A stretch of DNA of 64,000 nucleotides from Vitis vinifera (taxonomy: Eukaryota > Streptophyta > Magnoliopsida > Vitales > Vitaceae). Shown here in pieces: positions 47,554-58,960 of this stretch (position 1 is its first letter; every line of letters begins with the position of its first letter). The stretch spans positions 1,715,001-1,779,000 of the forward strand of contig NC_081807.1 in assembly GCF_030704535.1 (NCBI RefSeq). The letters are read 5' to 3'. The position numbers and the translations under genes are program-made. The notes below the pieces were generated by a model. The model had not been told where the DNA came from. It did no database searches and worked only from the letters and a program-made list of their open reading frames with translations.

Positions 47554-49600
47554 GTTTAACCCAAATTGAGCTTTTCTAGAACTCAGCTGTGGCCTGTAGA
47601 AAAATTCAAACAAAACAATGTTTCAGAATCAGGTTAACAGAACTTATTTTGATAACAGAGAACATTCTAGCCCAGTTACAAGTAGGTTCAAAAACCCTAG
47701 ATCATCCCTTTTTTTTTTTCATCTTTGATTGAAAACCCTGTCATGAATCAACTAGGGTTAAACCTTCTTTCAACTAAAATTTGTTCGGAACTGCAAAATT
47801 ACTCAAACGAAACTGAAAACTAGTTCAGAGAATAGACTTTTTCCTAGTAACAGCCATGGTATAAGTACTAAGGAGTCCATTGAAATTCGTTTGGATAACG
47901 AGAAAATGTAGGAAGATTGCAAATATTGGGCCAACCCCATCCCCCTAAAACAACCCAAGCTTTCTTTTCTTTTACTAGGTTTCCCAAATGAACCGCTTGG
48001 TTGTTGAGAAAAGGTAGGAAACTGAAAAAGAAATGTTAATTTTTTTGTTTAGATAAGGCCGTCCATCTCTTTTCCTGCATTTCCTCTTCAACCAAACAAA
48101 GGGTAACAGAAAATACAAATGAATCAATGGCCTAATATGAATGATCAAAAGTTGAAAAGCTCAAATTTTGAATCAAACCCAAATCCAAAAACACTGAATT
48201 GATTCAAAACAACGGACATATTGGAACAAACTCTTCAAAAATGTGGTCCTCTCCCTCTGTAATTTCTAGGACTTTGTTTGGCTGAGCACTATTTTAAGTG
48301 CTTTTGAAATTCAATGGGAAAATCATATGCCCCTCCATTCCAGACTAACCCTTCATGTGTTCCAACAAAGATCAAAAGAAAATGAGACTCAGTCCCAACA
48401 AAGGAGGCAATGTGAAATGCAGAAATCAGAGCATTGCCAAAAACAATGAAGCCTACATAACCTTATGATATTTTTTCATAATTAATGTTATTTAGAAAAT
48501 TATTTTTAAAATTATGGAAGACTATGCCTAACTATTTGTTTTGGAAAATAATTATTTATACAATTAATGTCATGTACAACTTAGGAAATATAGGAAATAT
48601 AGAAAATAAATCTAACTCATGTCAACTTGGGATGCATAGAATATGGTTATAACTTTAGTGAGTTGAGTTGGGTTGATAACTAATTTAAGTCTAACCTGAA
48701 TTTAAAAAACAATCCATTCTAATATAAATGAACTTGACCTCTAATTCAAGATACTCAATCCAATGTTCTTGGTTAGAACCCGATTTTAATTTGGGTTGAA
48801 AAAACTTAACCCAAATCCAACTCAAGTATTAAAAAATGATTGTTTAAATATGTCTCAATGTTAAGTTGAGTTAGACCAACTCGATCGAGTTGCACCCTCA
48901 AAACAAGTGAAAGTATGATCATAGAATCAAGATATATACTAAAAATACAAAAATTTAATTAGAGTACTAAAAGGGTACTTAATGAAAAATATGACTAATT
49001 AAATTATACGGACTACATATATATTTAGGTCTCATTACTTTATACTAATTACTTTTAGTTTCATTTTTTGTATCCTAATTCCATCATATTGTATTTTCAT
49101 TCAATGATATACTAATTAATATAATATGATGGGATTAGGATAAAAAAAATGAGACTTGACCTAGATTTTTTTTTCCTATGTGGTTTCAAGTTTCAACCAT
49201 GAAGATGAAAATATAAATATGTGGTACTATGACTTTGATATCTTACAAATTTTTTTGCTTACTAACATTGGAAGATATATACAATTGAAGAAGATTCTTT
49301 TAGAGTAGTTTTCAGCATGATTCAATGTAGGAGAGTAGTTGAGACATGAAAGAATATATAACCGAAACGAATGAAAAAACTTTGAAGTTAGTTAGGGTTT
49401 TGTACGCCTTCTTAGCTCACACAATATGCTCCTTCCATTATTACTTCTCATAATATCTTTTTTATATGTCCCCCTTTTTCTTGTCTTGCTTACAAAACTG
49501 CCTCGCTCTCTCTCATGCATGCACTACACTTCACCTACCAAAGTAACACCCCAAATGTAAAAACCAAATTTTTTCCTTCCCTCAGCTCATTTGCTGAGAT
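47554..49600. other. Divergent upstream region between the membrane-protein gene and AMS
   Basis: The first kilobase has AAAACCCTAGAT phrases like the leader intron of SYF2 (compare 43911 and 47693). The rest is AT-rich and probably holds the AMS promoter. I saw no further gene. Confidence 0.5.
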
Positions 49601-49652
49601 GGGGTTTTCTTGGATGGAGTGGATGTTGCAGTTACCTATTGCTATCAGCTAG
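49599..49652 (+). promoter_or_regulatory. Possible upstream open frame in the AMS leader
   Basis: A 17-residue frame (MGFSWMEWMLQLPIAIS) lies in the likely AMS 5' leader, ahead of a probable leader intron ending at 49853 (TTGCAG). It might temper translation, but only its position supports this. Confidence 0.25.
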
Positions 49653-49867
49653 CCCAAGTTTGTATTGATCTTTGCTTTGTTTTTCTCTTCTTTGCTTTCT
49701 TCTTTTGTTTTTCTTACTCTAAAGGATTATTCAACCTTAATTTACGTTGTTGGGAAGTTTTCTAGTAGCTTAAACTTTTTTGGGTAATGGATAGTTAGGC
49801 ATGGGATTGTGTTTAATGCAGGTTTTTTGAAGTGGGTATGATGTTAATTGCAGGAGAAACGATCAAT

Positions 49868-52426
49868 ATGGTGCAGAGCCTCATGGAGAGGCTAAGGCCT
49901 CTTGTGGGATTGAAAAGCAGGGACTGGGACTACTGTGTTCTTTGGAAACTAAGTGAAGATCAAAGGTTGAGTAAAAAGCTAAAATCTATGAGTCCTAGTG
50001 ATTTTATCAAAAGATTTATTTTCAAGTGTTAGAATGGCTACAAACGCTTCCTAAAATCAGTCAAACAAGCTTTATGTCTAGTACTACTACTCTTTGTGAT
50101 CAGTATATGATTCATAATTCGGTTTTGTTTTAGGTTTCTGGACTGGATGGACTGTTGCTGCGCCGGAGGAGGTGAAAACAGTACTCAAAATGGTGGAGAA
50201 GAGCATCTTTTTCCTGTTTCCAGTGTCCTTCCTTGCAGGGATGCCATGTCGCAGCACCCAAGAACCAAATCTTGTGATCTTCTTGCCCAACTGCCTTCTT
50301 CCATCTCCCTAGATTCTGGGTATCTTTCCCTTTTTTCGGCCTTTTCACCTTGAGTGACATACAGTTACTAATTATAAACCTCATTCGACATGAATGCTTA
50401 TAAGCAGGATTCATGGACAGACCTTGATCTCAAACCAACCCAGATGGCTCAACTTCTGTAATAGCTCAGATTCAAGCATTCTTGAAGTGAGTACTATTCC
50501 AAATTCCTATTCAAACAAGGCCAAATCCCCAATTGAGTTAATGATTTTCCACTGGGTTTTTGCAGGAAACAGTTGGGACTGGGCTCCTGATTCCAGTTCT
50601 GGGAGGACTAATTGAGCTGTTTGTTGCTAAACAAGTACTATTAATGTTTGCTGCCTCAAATTCTGCATGATCAGTTCTTAACATAGAATTTTCAGGTTGA
50701 TTTGAAGAAAAATGATATTTTCATGAAGATAATGAAATTGGTAACTTCATTTATTTATTGAAATAGGTAGCTGAGGATCAACATGTAATCAACTTTGTTA
50801 CAACACAGTGCCACATGATCTCAATGGAGCAGGAAGCCATGATGAATTCAAGCAATATCAATTCAATCTTCTCGGTTAATGTCAATGGAGGCAATGCAGA
50901 TGAGAATCAAAAGGATCCCAACAATCATTTCCAGGCACCAATTTCCCCAGTAACAGCAATGGAGGACTTGAATGATCTGCCAATCTCAGTCGACCAAATC
51001 CGCCTATGCAGCTCTCCCATGAACTTCTTGCAGCAATTCAGTTACACCTCTGAGAGTAGTATCAAGAATGATGTCTTCTTTGAAGGATCCCATGACTCAT
51101 TTCTTTCAGAGAAGACAATGATGAATGCTTTAGATTGTGGATTTCAGGAGATGGAGGCAATGCAGAAGTCCATGCATATAGAAATGATGGAGCCTCTAGC
51201 AAACAAGGAGCAGCTGGGTGATGATCATAAGGATTTGAGTGCTAAAAGAACAGCGAACCAAGCTGATTCAGTTTCAGACTGCAGTGATCAGATTGATGAT
51301 GATGATGATTTAAAGTTCCAAAGGAGGACAGGGAAAGGGGCTCAATCGAAAAACATCGATGCTGAGAGGAGGCGAAGGAAGAAGCTTAATGATAGGCTCT
51401 ATGCGCTTCGTTCTTTGGTTCCCAAAATATCAAAGGTAGCTGCCGTTGTCCTTGGCCTGGTGATCAAATTTCTTCAAGATTAATTCACACTGATTAGTAC
51501 TTTTTCCTGATATCTGATGTACTGTTCTTGATTCCTAGTTGGATAGAGCTTCAATTCTGGGTGATGCAATAGAATTTGTGAAGGAGTTGCAGAAGCAAGC
51601 GAAGGATCTGCAAGATGAGCTTGAAGAGAATTCAGAGGACGAAGGTGGGAAGATGAATGCAGGCATCAACAGCAACCCCAACAATCTCCAATCTGAAATT
51701 CTGAATGACAATGGATCAGGAGTAAACATCGGGCCTAAAACTGAAAATGAAGAAACTCAAAACCGGTTTCTTATGGGAGCAGCAGGCAATGGCATTGCCG
51801 CCAGTGCCTGCAGGCCGCCATCAGCAAAGCAGAACCATGAAACCGACCAAATCACTGATGACAAAGCACAGCAGATGGAGGTACATATTTAGTGTTCCTA
51901 TTATGTGATTTCTATTTTCTGTGTGTTCAATTGGAAGTGAAATTTGAACCCATGCTGCAGCCCCAAGTGGAGGTGGCTCAGATAGAAGGGAATGACTTCT
52001 TTGTCAAGGTGTTTTGCGAGCATAAGGCGGGCGGGTTTGTGAGGCTGATGGAGGCTCTGAGCTCTTTAGGCTTGGAAGTGACTAATGCAAATGTAACAAG
52101 CTGCAAAGGCCTGGTTTCCAATCTGTTCAAAGTAGAGGTATGGCAGCCATTGAACACTTTTCTCCAACTGTTTGATAATTTTTTTTCATGTTTATGTATT
52201 GATTTTCCTATCTTGGCAGCAGAAAAGGGACAGTGAGATGGTCCAAGCTGACCATGTTAGGGACTCCTTGCTCGAGTTAACGAAAAACCCATCTGAAAAA
52301 TGGCATGGTCAGATGGCTTACGCTTCGGAAAATGGTGGTGGCTTGGACTTCCACAACCATCACCACCACCATCACCTCCACAGCCATCTCCTCAGTTCCC
52401 ATCACCTCCACCACCTTCAGAATTAG
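49868..52426 (+). CDS. AMS: bHLH transcription factor, ABORTED MICROSPORES type
   Basis: Exons 49868-49965, 50134-50319, 50408-50486, 50566-50634, 50767-51435, 51539-51880, 51961-52137 and 52220-52426 give 608 residues. In Arabidopsis, AMS (bHLH021) acts in the nucleus of tapetum cells and controls pollen-wall and tapetum genes. The N-terminal bHLH-MYC region is clear ([47 protein letters not shown]). It is followed by a variable acidic middle and a [11 protein letters not shown] stretch. The bHLH spans about 339-388 ([20 protein letters not shown], then [18 protein letters not shown]), split by an intron at the usual place. An ACT-like end carries [20 protein letters not shown]. The C-terminus is His-rich, with a run of six, as in AMS. 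The start at 49868 is chosen because a likely acceptor lies just before it; starts at 49832-49841 are alternatives. Confidence 0.93.
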
Positions 52427-52681
52427 TCATATGATCATCTTCATGGTTCCAAAAAGGAAGTTTATGAAAAATAAGTGAAAGGGGATTATTAATTCTCTAC
52501 CTCTTTATACCCTTATCTGATCAGTTTATCAATTTTGCTTTAATTTTCTTTTTGCCAAGCATTCGTGGCCACTATTGAGAGATTATAAAATGTATGTTCT
52601 CCTCAAAATCAAGGAAAAGAAAAGGAATGGAAACAAACAAACAAACAAACAAATCCTCAAAATAGACTTGGCCTTGATGAA

Positions 52682-53393
52682 TTAACTAACAATTTGAAGT
52701 ATTACAACAACCCCAAATGCAACAAGGCAATAACTTCCCATGCCTTGTGGTCTGGACGCAAAATCTTTATCAGGGTTGGTTGGTGGAGGACTTGGCTCCA
52801 TTTCTGGAGGTGATCCACCCTTTGTGGTATTAGTACTCGCTGCTTTGACGTCGATGGTGAACCTCATCCCCCCAAGGCAATGCCCAGCAATGGTGCAGAT
52901 GAACCAGTACTGCTTCTCTTCTGTGAGTGGCACCTGATCATCTCCACTCTCATACTTGGCCAAGACCCCAGTGCTTGCATCGCACGATTTATAGGTCGCC
53001 TCGGTCACTTCATACGCGTTATGCTGCACAGCTACATACTTGAAAACTGCAATAGACCCGAAAAACAGAAAAATTCAGAACTATGAATCATTCAATTTGC
53101 AGAAGCACAAAGCTTTTCTACATTGAACCAGCCCAAAAAAATCCCATCTGCAGTTGACTTACTTTACAATGGAACTACTAATAAGATCCAAGGAAAGAGG
53201 TCTAACCCAGAACATCGCCCATGCTGAAATTGTATCTCTCAGACCATGTTAGATAGTTTATCCCTGTGTCCCATTCTTCTTCATCACCTACTGTATAAGT
53301 TTCTGAATTCGTGCCGTGAAAAAACCCGAGACTGATCATTATTAGGATGATTGTGAAGCTAGAACAACACTTGAGAACCTGAGTTTCTTCCAT
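52682..53393 (-). CDS. Phytocyanin (uclacyanin-like blue copper protein)
   Basis: Exons 53207-53393 and 52682-53046 give 183 residues. A signal peptide covers about 1-30 (hydrophobic TIILIMISLGFF). The plastocyanin-like domain follows (ETYTVGDEEEWDTGINYLTW), with the type 1 copper ligands His71 (QHNAYEV), Cys113, His118 and Met123 (FICTIAGHCLGGM) all present, and the disulfide pair Cys84/Cys119. A short Pro-rich linker (SPPEMEPSPPPTNPD) and a hydrophobic tail (CLVAFGVVVILQIVS) suggest a GPI anchor at the outer face of the plasma membrane. A Met axial ligand fits uclacyanins rather than stellacyanins or early nodulin-like proteins. The single intron before VFKY is the normal phytocyanin position. 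It ends toward AMS: the two stop codons lie only 255 bases apart, in convergent orientation. Confidence 0.9.
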
Positions 53394-53599
53394 GGAAATG
53401 GATCAAAGCTGTAGTTGAGGGGATCAGGAGGTTGAAGATGGAGGTTTTGTGAGGTTTGTCTGTTGAGTACAAGAAACTCAAACAGCACTTTTCTTTTTTT
53501 CCTTTTTTGTAAAGTTGGATACTCATAGATTGGAAAATCTATTTGAATCAAAGAATAAACTGCAAAAATTGAACTAAAGTGACATGAAGATGAGACTCG

Positions 53600-54650
53600 A
53601 GTTTCACCTACTTAGTATTAATTATACAAATAAAATTTTTGACTAGACCTTTTCAAATTTGATTTATTTGTTTAGATATTTTTAATTTTGTATAATTAAT
53701 TAATTGTGAGATATTTTGTGGGGATGTTTGGCTGGTAAGAAATGTGGTGGTCCATTGATGAAAGCTGTTAGGGAGAAGAGGGTCACTAGTGGGGGACAGA
53801 GATTGGATCCATTGCTAAAGATGGGCATGGGCATGGACATGATGATTGAAGAAACTTCAAACTAAAAGAGTCAATATTTAATTTTGTTGTTGCAACTACA
53901 ACCACATTTTATGATTTTTTTTTTTTGGGTATTTTTAAATATTTATTATATATATAAAATTAAATAATAATATTTTTAACTTTTACATTATATATCCTTA
54001 ATTTTATAATTAATAAAAAAATTTATATAAATAATGTTGTCTTAAAAATGTATTTGGAGAAATTTATTTGATTAAATAGGAATTTAGGATATGTTTGAAA
54101 TTGTTTTTGAGAATAATTTTCTATTTTTTTTTTTTAAAATATATAGAAAACATATTTGATAACTAAAAATTACTTTTTATTTTCTGTTTCTAAAAACAAA
54201 AAAATAATGTTTTAAAAAAACATTTTTTAGTTGTTTATATTATTTTTACTTATTTTGTAAGAATCATTTTAAGAAATAATTATACAAATATGTAAAATAA
54301 TTAAAAATAAAATGTTAGATATAAAAATTATTTTTTAAAATATTAAAACATGTTAAAAATATTTTAAGTTTCCATATAAATTTTTGTTTTACAAAAATTA
54401 TAAAACAATTTTTAAAAATTATTTTTCAAAATTGTTTTCCAAAACAGTTATCAAACATGTCCTAAATCTACATTTATAAAAAATTATTTTCAAATCCTAG
54501 TTAGAAATAATTGGAAAATTTATTTTTATAATCATAAATCCTCTATTTTTTTTAATTAAAAATATATTTATTAAAAAAAAAGGAGTTCTCGAATATAATT
54601 TAACAGTTTTCAAATCCTCTAATTAATTATTTATATAAGCTAGCCGATAG
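53600..54650. other. AT-rich spacer with a MITE-like element
   Basis: No coding frame. The inverted-repeat element at 54087-54462 occupies its right half. Confidence 0.5.
54087..54462. mobile_element. MITE-like inverted-repeat element
   Basis: Left end GGATATGTTTGAAATTG and right end AACAGTTATCAAACATGTCC are imperfect inverted repeats over about 40 bases, with AT-rich DNA between. Flanks are TTA and TAA, so the target duplication is uncertain. Confidence 0.55.
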
Positions 54651-54757
54651 GGCATTCAAAACGGTGTCGTTTTTCTGTATCTCGTAAACGGTAGAAACCC
54701 TAGACCACTCCAAAACCCTGATCCCTCAGACCACTCTGCTTCTCTCTCAATTCATCA

Positions 54758-55207
54758 ATGGCGTCATCCAACGGCGGGAGATTCCGGGAGCTCCTGAAGA
54801 AGTACGGAAAAGTCGCACTCGGCGTCCACTTCTCCGTGTCCGCCGCCTCAATCACTGGCCTCTACATCGCCATCAAGAACAACGTCGACGTCGAATCGCT
54901 CCTCCACAAGGTGGGGATGAGCGGCGTCTCCACCAAAGACGAGCAGCAGCAGCAGCTCCACCCTCCACCGACGGAGACATTAGATGAGTTTGTTATAGAA
55001 GAAAGACCCAGCTCGGAAAATCAACAGCCCACGCTGCAGAAGAGGAACCGGACTGCGGAATTGGCCGCCACCAGCGGCGGAGCCCTAGCCTTGGCCGTTC
55101 TCTGCAATAAAGCTCTGTTTCCAATTAGGGTCCCGATCACAATTGCTCTAACGCCCCCGGTTGCAAGGTTCTTGGCGAGGCGTCGGATTATCAAGAACAA
55201 TGTATGA
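54758..55207 (+). CDS. DUF1279 (FAM210-like) small organelle protein
   Basis: An intronless frame of 149 residues. The N-terminal half matches the DUF1279 pattern: RFRELLKKYGKVALGVHFSV followed by SAASITGLYIAIKNNVDVES. A Gln/Pro-rich linker (about 65-105) follows. A second hydrophobic segment near 109-141 contains LAATSGGALALAVLCNKALF and PVARFLARR. FAM210-type proteins in animals are organelle membrane proteins; the plant members are little studied and no reaction is known. The ATG at 54758 is the first in frame and has a GC-rich coding start unlike its AT-rich surroundings. A C/T-rich leader precedes it. Confidence 0.8.
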   Translation: MASSNGGRFRELLKKYGKVALGVHFSVSAASITGLYIAIKNNVDVESLLHKVGMSGVSTKDEQQQQLHPPPTETLDEFVIEERPSSENQQPTLQKRNRTAELAATSGGALALAVLCNKALFPIRVPITIALTPPVARFLARRRIIKNNV

Positions 55208-55704
55208 CCTTTGTTGTTGTTCTTCTCTCTGTTTCATACTCTATTTTTCTTGTTCACAGAGAAAGGAATGTGAAAATTATGATTCAATGTGGTTTCAACT
55301 CAAAATGGGTTTTGGAAATTGATCTTGCTTGAATATGGAAAAAAACTATTTCTTGGGTGAAGAACTGAAACAAGGTTTCTGGGTGGTTTGGGTTTTGGAT
55401 ACAGGGGAGAGGATGACGAGTTTGTGAGATGTGATTGGGCAGTGCTCAAAGGCCTAGTACCCACAAGATTTTGGTTGGGAATTTTAGCAATAATTTGACA
55501 CTTACATTATCTTGTTTTGTAGTTTTGAATTTGCTTTTATATCATGGGTTAATGTAAAGAACCTCCAAATAAATTTATAGTTTCTATTTCTTGTAGTACT
55601 TTCAATAAAGAAGTAGATTTGGTTTTGCGCCTTTGCTGCTGAATCTTTGTTTGTGGTTGTGTTGCAAAGCTATTTGAGGTTGAATGAGATATACTTAAAC
55701 CCAA
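55208..55704. other. Downstream region of the DUF1279 gene
   Basis: T-rich 3' region without further exons. The strong local ACAGG at 55403 might be an acceptor for an untranslated exon, but nothing supports it. Confidence 0.4.
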
Positions 55705-56275
55705 TTGAACTGCATGATAGAAAATTAGGTGAAGGAAGATTAGAGAATGAGTGCAGAAAACCAATTAGTAGAACTTCTAGAGCTTTGTTTGTACCTTAAC
55801 CAGCTGAGATGGATTTCCAAGCCCTGTATTAGTGGACAAGTGTTTTATGGATGTAGATTGTGGGAGGAGATTGTCAGGGTGAACTGCATGGTAGAAAAAA
55901 TTTAGAAAGATAGGTAGGGTGAGATTGGGAATGAGTGCAGAAAACTGATTGTTACGCCTTTAGGACTTTGGTATTATGGAGGGATTTTTTAGCTCTGCAC
56001 TAATGGGAGTATAAGTGTTTTGTGGTTGTAGATTGTGGGGAGGAGATTGTGAGGGAATGTTTTTGTGAACTGCATGGTAGAAAGTTTAGGTGAAGGAAGA
56101 ATATGGAAGGCAAGACTAGGAATGAGTGCAGAAAAATGATGAGTGGAACTTCTAGTGCTCTGTTTATACCATAACCAGCTGAGAGATTTTCGAGCTCTGC
56201 ATTAATAGGAGGATTTGTGTTTTGTGGATGTTGATTTAGGAAGATATTGTGAGGGAACATTTTTTGTGAACTGCA
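55705..56275. repeat. Tandem array of three units of about 170-195 bases
   Basis: Each unit starts with (G)AACTGCAT(G)(G/A)TAGAAA and runs through GAATGAGTGCAGAAAA, (A)GCTCTG(C/T)A(C/T)TA and TGTTTT(A/G)TGG to GAGATTGT(G/C)AGGG. Units begin near 55709, 55879 and 56068. The third ends at a fourth partial GAACTGCATTA at 56266. They are diverged and non-coding. Confidence 0.8.
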
Positions 56276-57900
56276 TTACGCCCCTAAAATGCACTACCTC
56301 ATAATTGGAGGGATTATTTGTCTTTCTCATTAGGATGACTTTTCTATTGTGAGTGCATTAGTGTGTATGGTTACACGTTGGATATAACCTATGGTAAATC
56401 ATAATATTAACTATTGGGTGGTCATGATTTATCAAGTTGCTATACTGCATGGACTTTTAACCTTGAGAGGATATTAAGTTTATGTCAAAGTCGAGAGACT
56501 TTGACTTTAGGTGAGGCCCTAAGGTGATCATATATTTCCTGCAAATTGGGTCATTATTAATAGTGGTTGGTGACAATAGGCATTTTCGATAAAGGCATCA
56601 TGATATCTTATGGAATTGAGACAGTGTGCCCCCTTGGGTGATTCTAAAGACATGCGATAAGGAAAACTATGACCATAATATTTTTTTAAATGAAATTTAG
56701 TATGTATTCTTTGTGCGTTAGAGTATGTTAGGATGGAGGGTGAGAGGAAGGAGTGGTGAGGGGTTTCAAATCTCGCATTTGTTATTCGCGGATAACACGT
56801 TGGTTTTTTGTGATGAGTCTTTAGATCAAATGACTTATCTAAGTTGGCTTCTCATGTGGTTTGAGGCGTGTTCAGGGTTGAAGATCAACTTAGAGAAAAG
56901 TGAGCTGATCTCGGTGGGAAGGGTGCATGATATAGAGGGATTGGCCTTGCAGTTGGGTTGTAAAGTGGGTGGGCTTCCTTCTTGTTATTTGGGATTGCCT
57001 TTAGGGGTAATCTTGAGAGGTTGATAGCATACACCTCGTTAGATTTGCGAACATTGGTTCATGATAAGTCTGTATGCAATGGATAATAAGTCATGAACTT
57101 GAGTCTTGCCTCGTAATATCACAAGATATTGGAGTATAATTGATTATTTTTAATGGAATGTTGAGTCAATTTCAGAATTGGATTTTGAGGGAGTTAAGTA
57201 TTTTCCTATGAATACCCATTTGAGCTTTTGATTCATGGTGACACATTTATGAATTACAAACCCAAAATACCCTCAAATAAATGCAAGGTTGCACTAGATC
57301 TTATAAATGATCTTTTTAGATTTGACTAATTAATTAATTGGAACCTAATAGAATTAATTAATTAGATTCCAAGTGGGTTAGATTAGGTGATCTAAACCCA
57401 AATTTTCAAGTCATTTAAGCTTAGAAAAACCTATATAAACCCCTTTAGAGGTTTAGAGCTTTACTTTTGCATCCTGTTTTGCAGACTTTAGAGAGCAAAC
57501 CCTAGCCATCCCTCTATAGAGAGAGAGAAGATTATGTTTCTCTTATGCCAAGATCCATGAAATGAGTGATTAGGTGGAAGATCGTTGGGTTTATGAGATT
57601 TACGTCACCTATAAACTTTCTTCTTTAGATTGGATTTGATATGGGAATATCAAGATTACAGTTATGACTCAAAATCTCTAGATCTACTTATTGTTTTTGA
57701 ATTTCATGTTCCCGCTGTGTGTTAGATCTAGAGAGCTTAAGAATAGTATGCATGCACCCTACATGATCTGGGGCTAGGGAATGGAGTAATTTGGGGTTTC
57801 CAACACTTTTATATCAAGAGAAAGATCTTCATGTAAAAAATGCCTTTCTCAAACTCTTTTGACCAAAAATCTAGTCCCCATCAAGATTGCAAGTAGAATT
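56276..57900. other. Unassigned, probably transposon-derived DNA
   Basis: Apart from the LINE fragment at 56725-57024 this stretch has no coding signal. Its base composition is less AT-rich than the neighbouring spacer. It contains a promoter-like phrase (CCTATATAAACCCC near 57430), as in transposon terminal regions. I could not define its ends or family. Confidence 0.35.
56725..57024 (+). mobile_element. LINE reverse-transcriptase fragment
   Basis: A 99-residue open stretch carries the plant LINE reverse-transcriptase catalytic region. ISHLLFADNTLVFCDESLDQ contains the FADD box with Asn in place of the second Asp, which would inactivate it. It is followed by LMWFEACSGLKINLEKSELI and LPSCYLGLPLGV, both typical of L1-like plant elements. 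The fragment is cut at both sides, with no endonuclease and no RNase H or zinc-knuckle part nearby on this strand. Confidence 0.85.
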
Positions 57901-58699
57901 CCATTTTGTTTTTCATGCCATGTTGGAGACAAAGCAAAAATATGGAACCATTCCATGAAATTCTGAAAGGAGAATTGTTTTTCTCATAGGGTTTTTCCTG
58001 TAGTCTTCTTATTCATTCTAGTTTCATTTACATTCAGATCTGTCCTACAGGTTTTCTGAAACCTGAAACCCTAAGCCTTGTAGCTGTCAAATTTGCTCAC
58101 AACCTACCAACATTTTTTTATCATTTATCTCAAGGAAAATTTTATGACTTCAAAGAGGTCCATACTAAAGTTTTAATTCAGTTATTGGATTTTGATATAG
58201 AATATGAGTGGTTAGTGAGATTCTGTATTCTGATCACATGGTTCATATTCTTAGTCATGTTTTTCATATCTTTGAACACATTTTCTTGTCTAGTCCTTTT
58301 TCTTTTCTTTCTCCTTTTTTTTTTTTTTTTTTTTTATCCAATATGTAATGTCAATATACAAGACACCAAGGAAAAAAAGACAAAAGGAAACATAAAAATA
58401 CAATTTCCTCGTCTTACTTACAATTCAATCACACCATAAAATCAAATATCGACAATGAGCTATCACTTTAACCTCTTTCCAAGAACGTGCACATAAAAGA
58501 TTGTTTAATTGCTTGATCAACCTTTTGGGTGTTTTAAAAGCTTTCCTATTTCTTTTGATAAGAAAAAAAAACTCTCTTTACTTTTCTTCTTCCATAAAGT
58601 TCAAAATAAACACAAAATAGTTGTTTCTACCTTCTTTTTTTCTCTTCTTCCTTACTCCATGCCAGGGTTAATACCCATTGAATGCATAGAGTATCACCA
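57901..58699. other. AT-rich spacer, no gene
   Basis: Poly-T and low-complexity runs (around 58310-58335) dominate. Short frames have no family resemblance. Part of the right half may be further worn LINE sequence on the minus strand. Confidence 0.4.
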
Positions 58700-58960
58700 T
58701 TAAATGCTAAACAAAACAAAAATTAGTCTGGCATAGCATGATTGCTTTAGAACAAAGATAGTGGATATGTTCTACCATTTTGCCCTCTCATTTACACAAA
58801 TAAGATATACTCAACAATCTCCAAACCCTTATGAAACTCCAAGCAAAAAATCCAACCTTCATCGAGACCAAAGGGTTCCACACAATGTTCGATGAAAGGC
58901 CTCCATTCTACAATTTCTTAATTAGGAGTATTTGCATTTAACCATAAATTTGCCACTCTT
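58700..58960 (-). mobile_element. Decayed LINE C-terminal zinc-binding (zf-RVT) remnant
   Basis: Reading the minus strand from about 58915 downward gives NIVWNPLVSMKVGFFAW, then after a stop KMVEHIHYLCSKA. This matches the plant LINE C-terminal pattern VW...VP.KV.FFAW and ...HIL.HC. It has stops in every frame and is therefore an old fragment, on the opposite strand to the LINE piece at 56725, so the two are separate insertions. Confidence 0.65.

Noticed and set aside
50087-50414. Minus-strand frames opposite AMS exon 2
   Set aside because: Shadow of the strongly supported AMS coding sequence.
55705-56275. Considered as a CRISPR-like array because of regular spacing
   Set aside because: Units are diverged end to end, with no short constant repeat and variable spacer pattern, and the genome is a plant nucleus.
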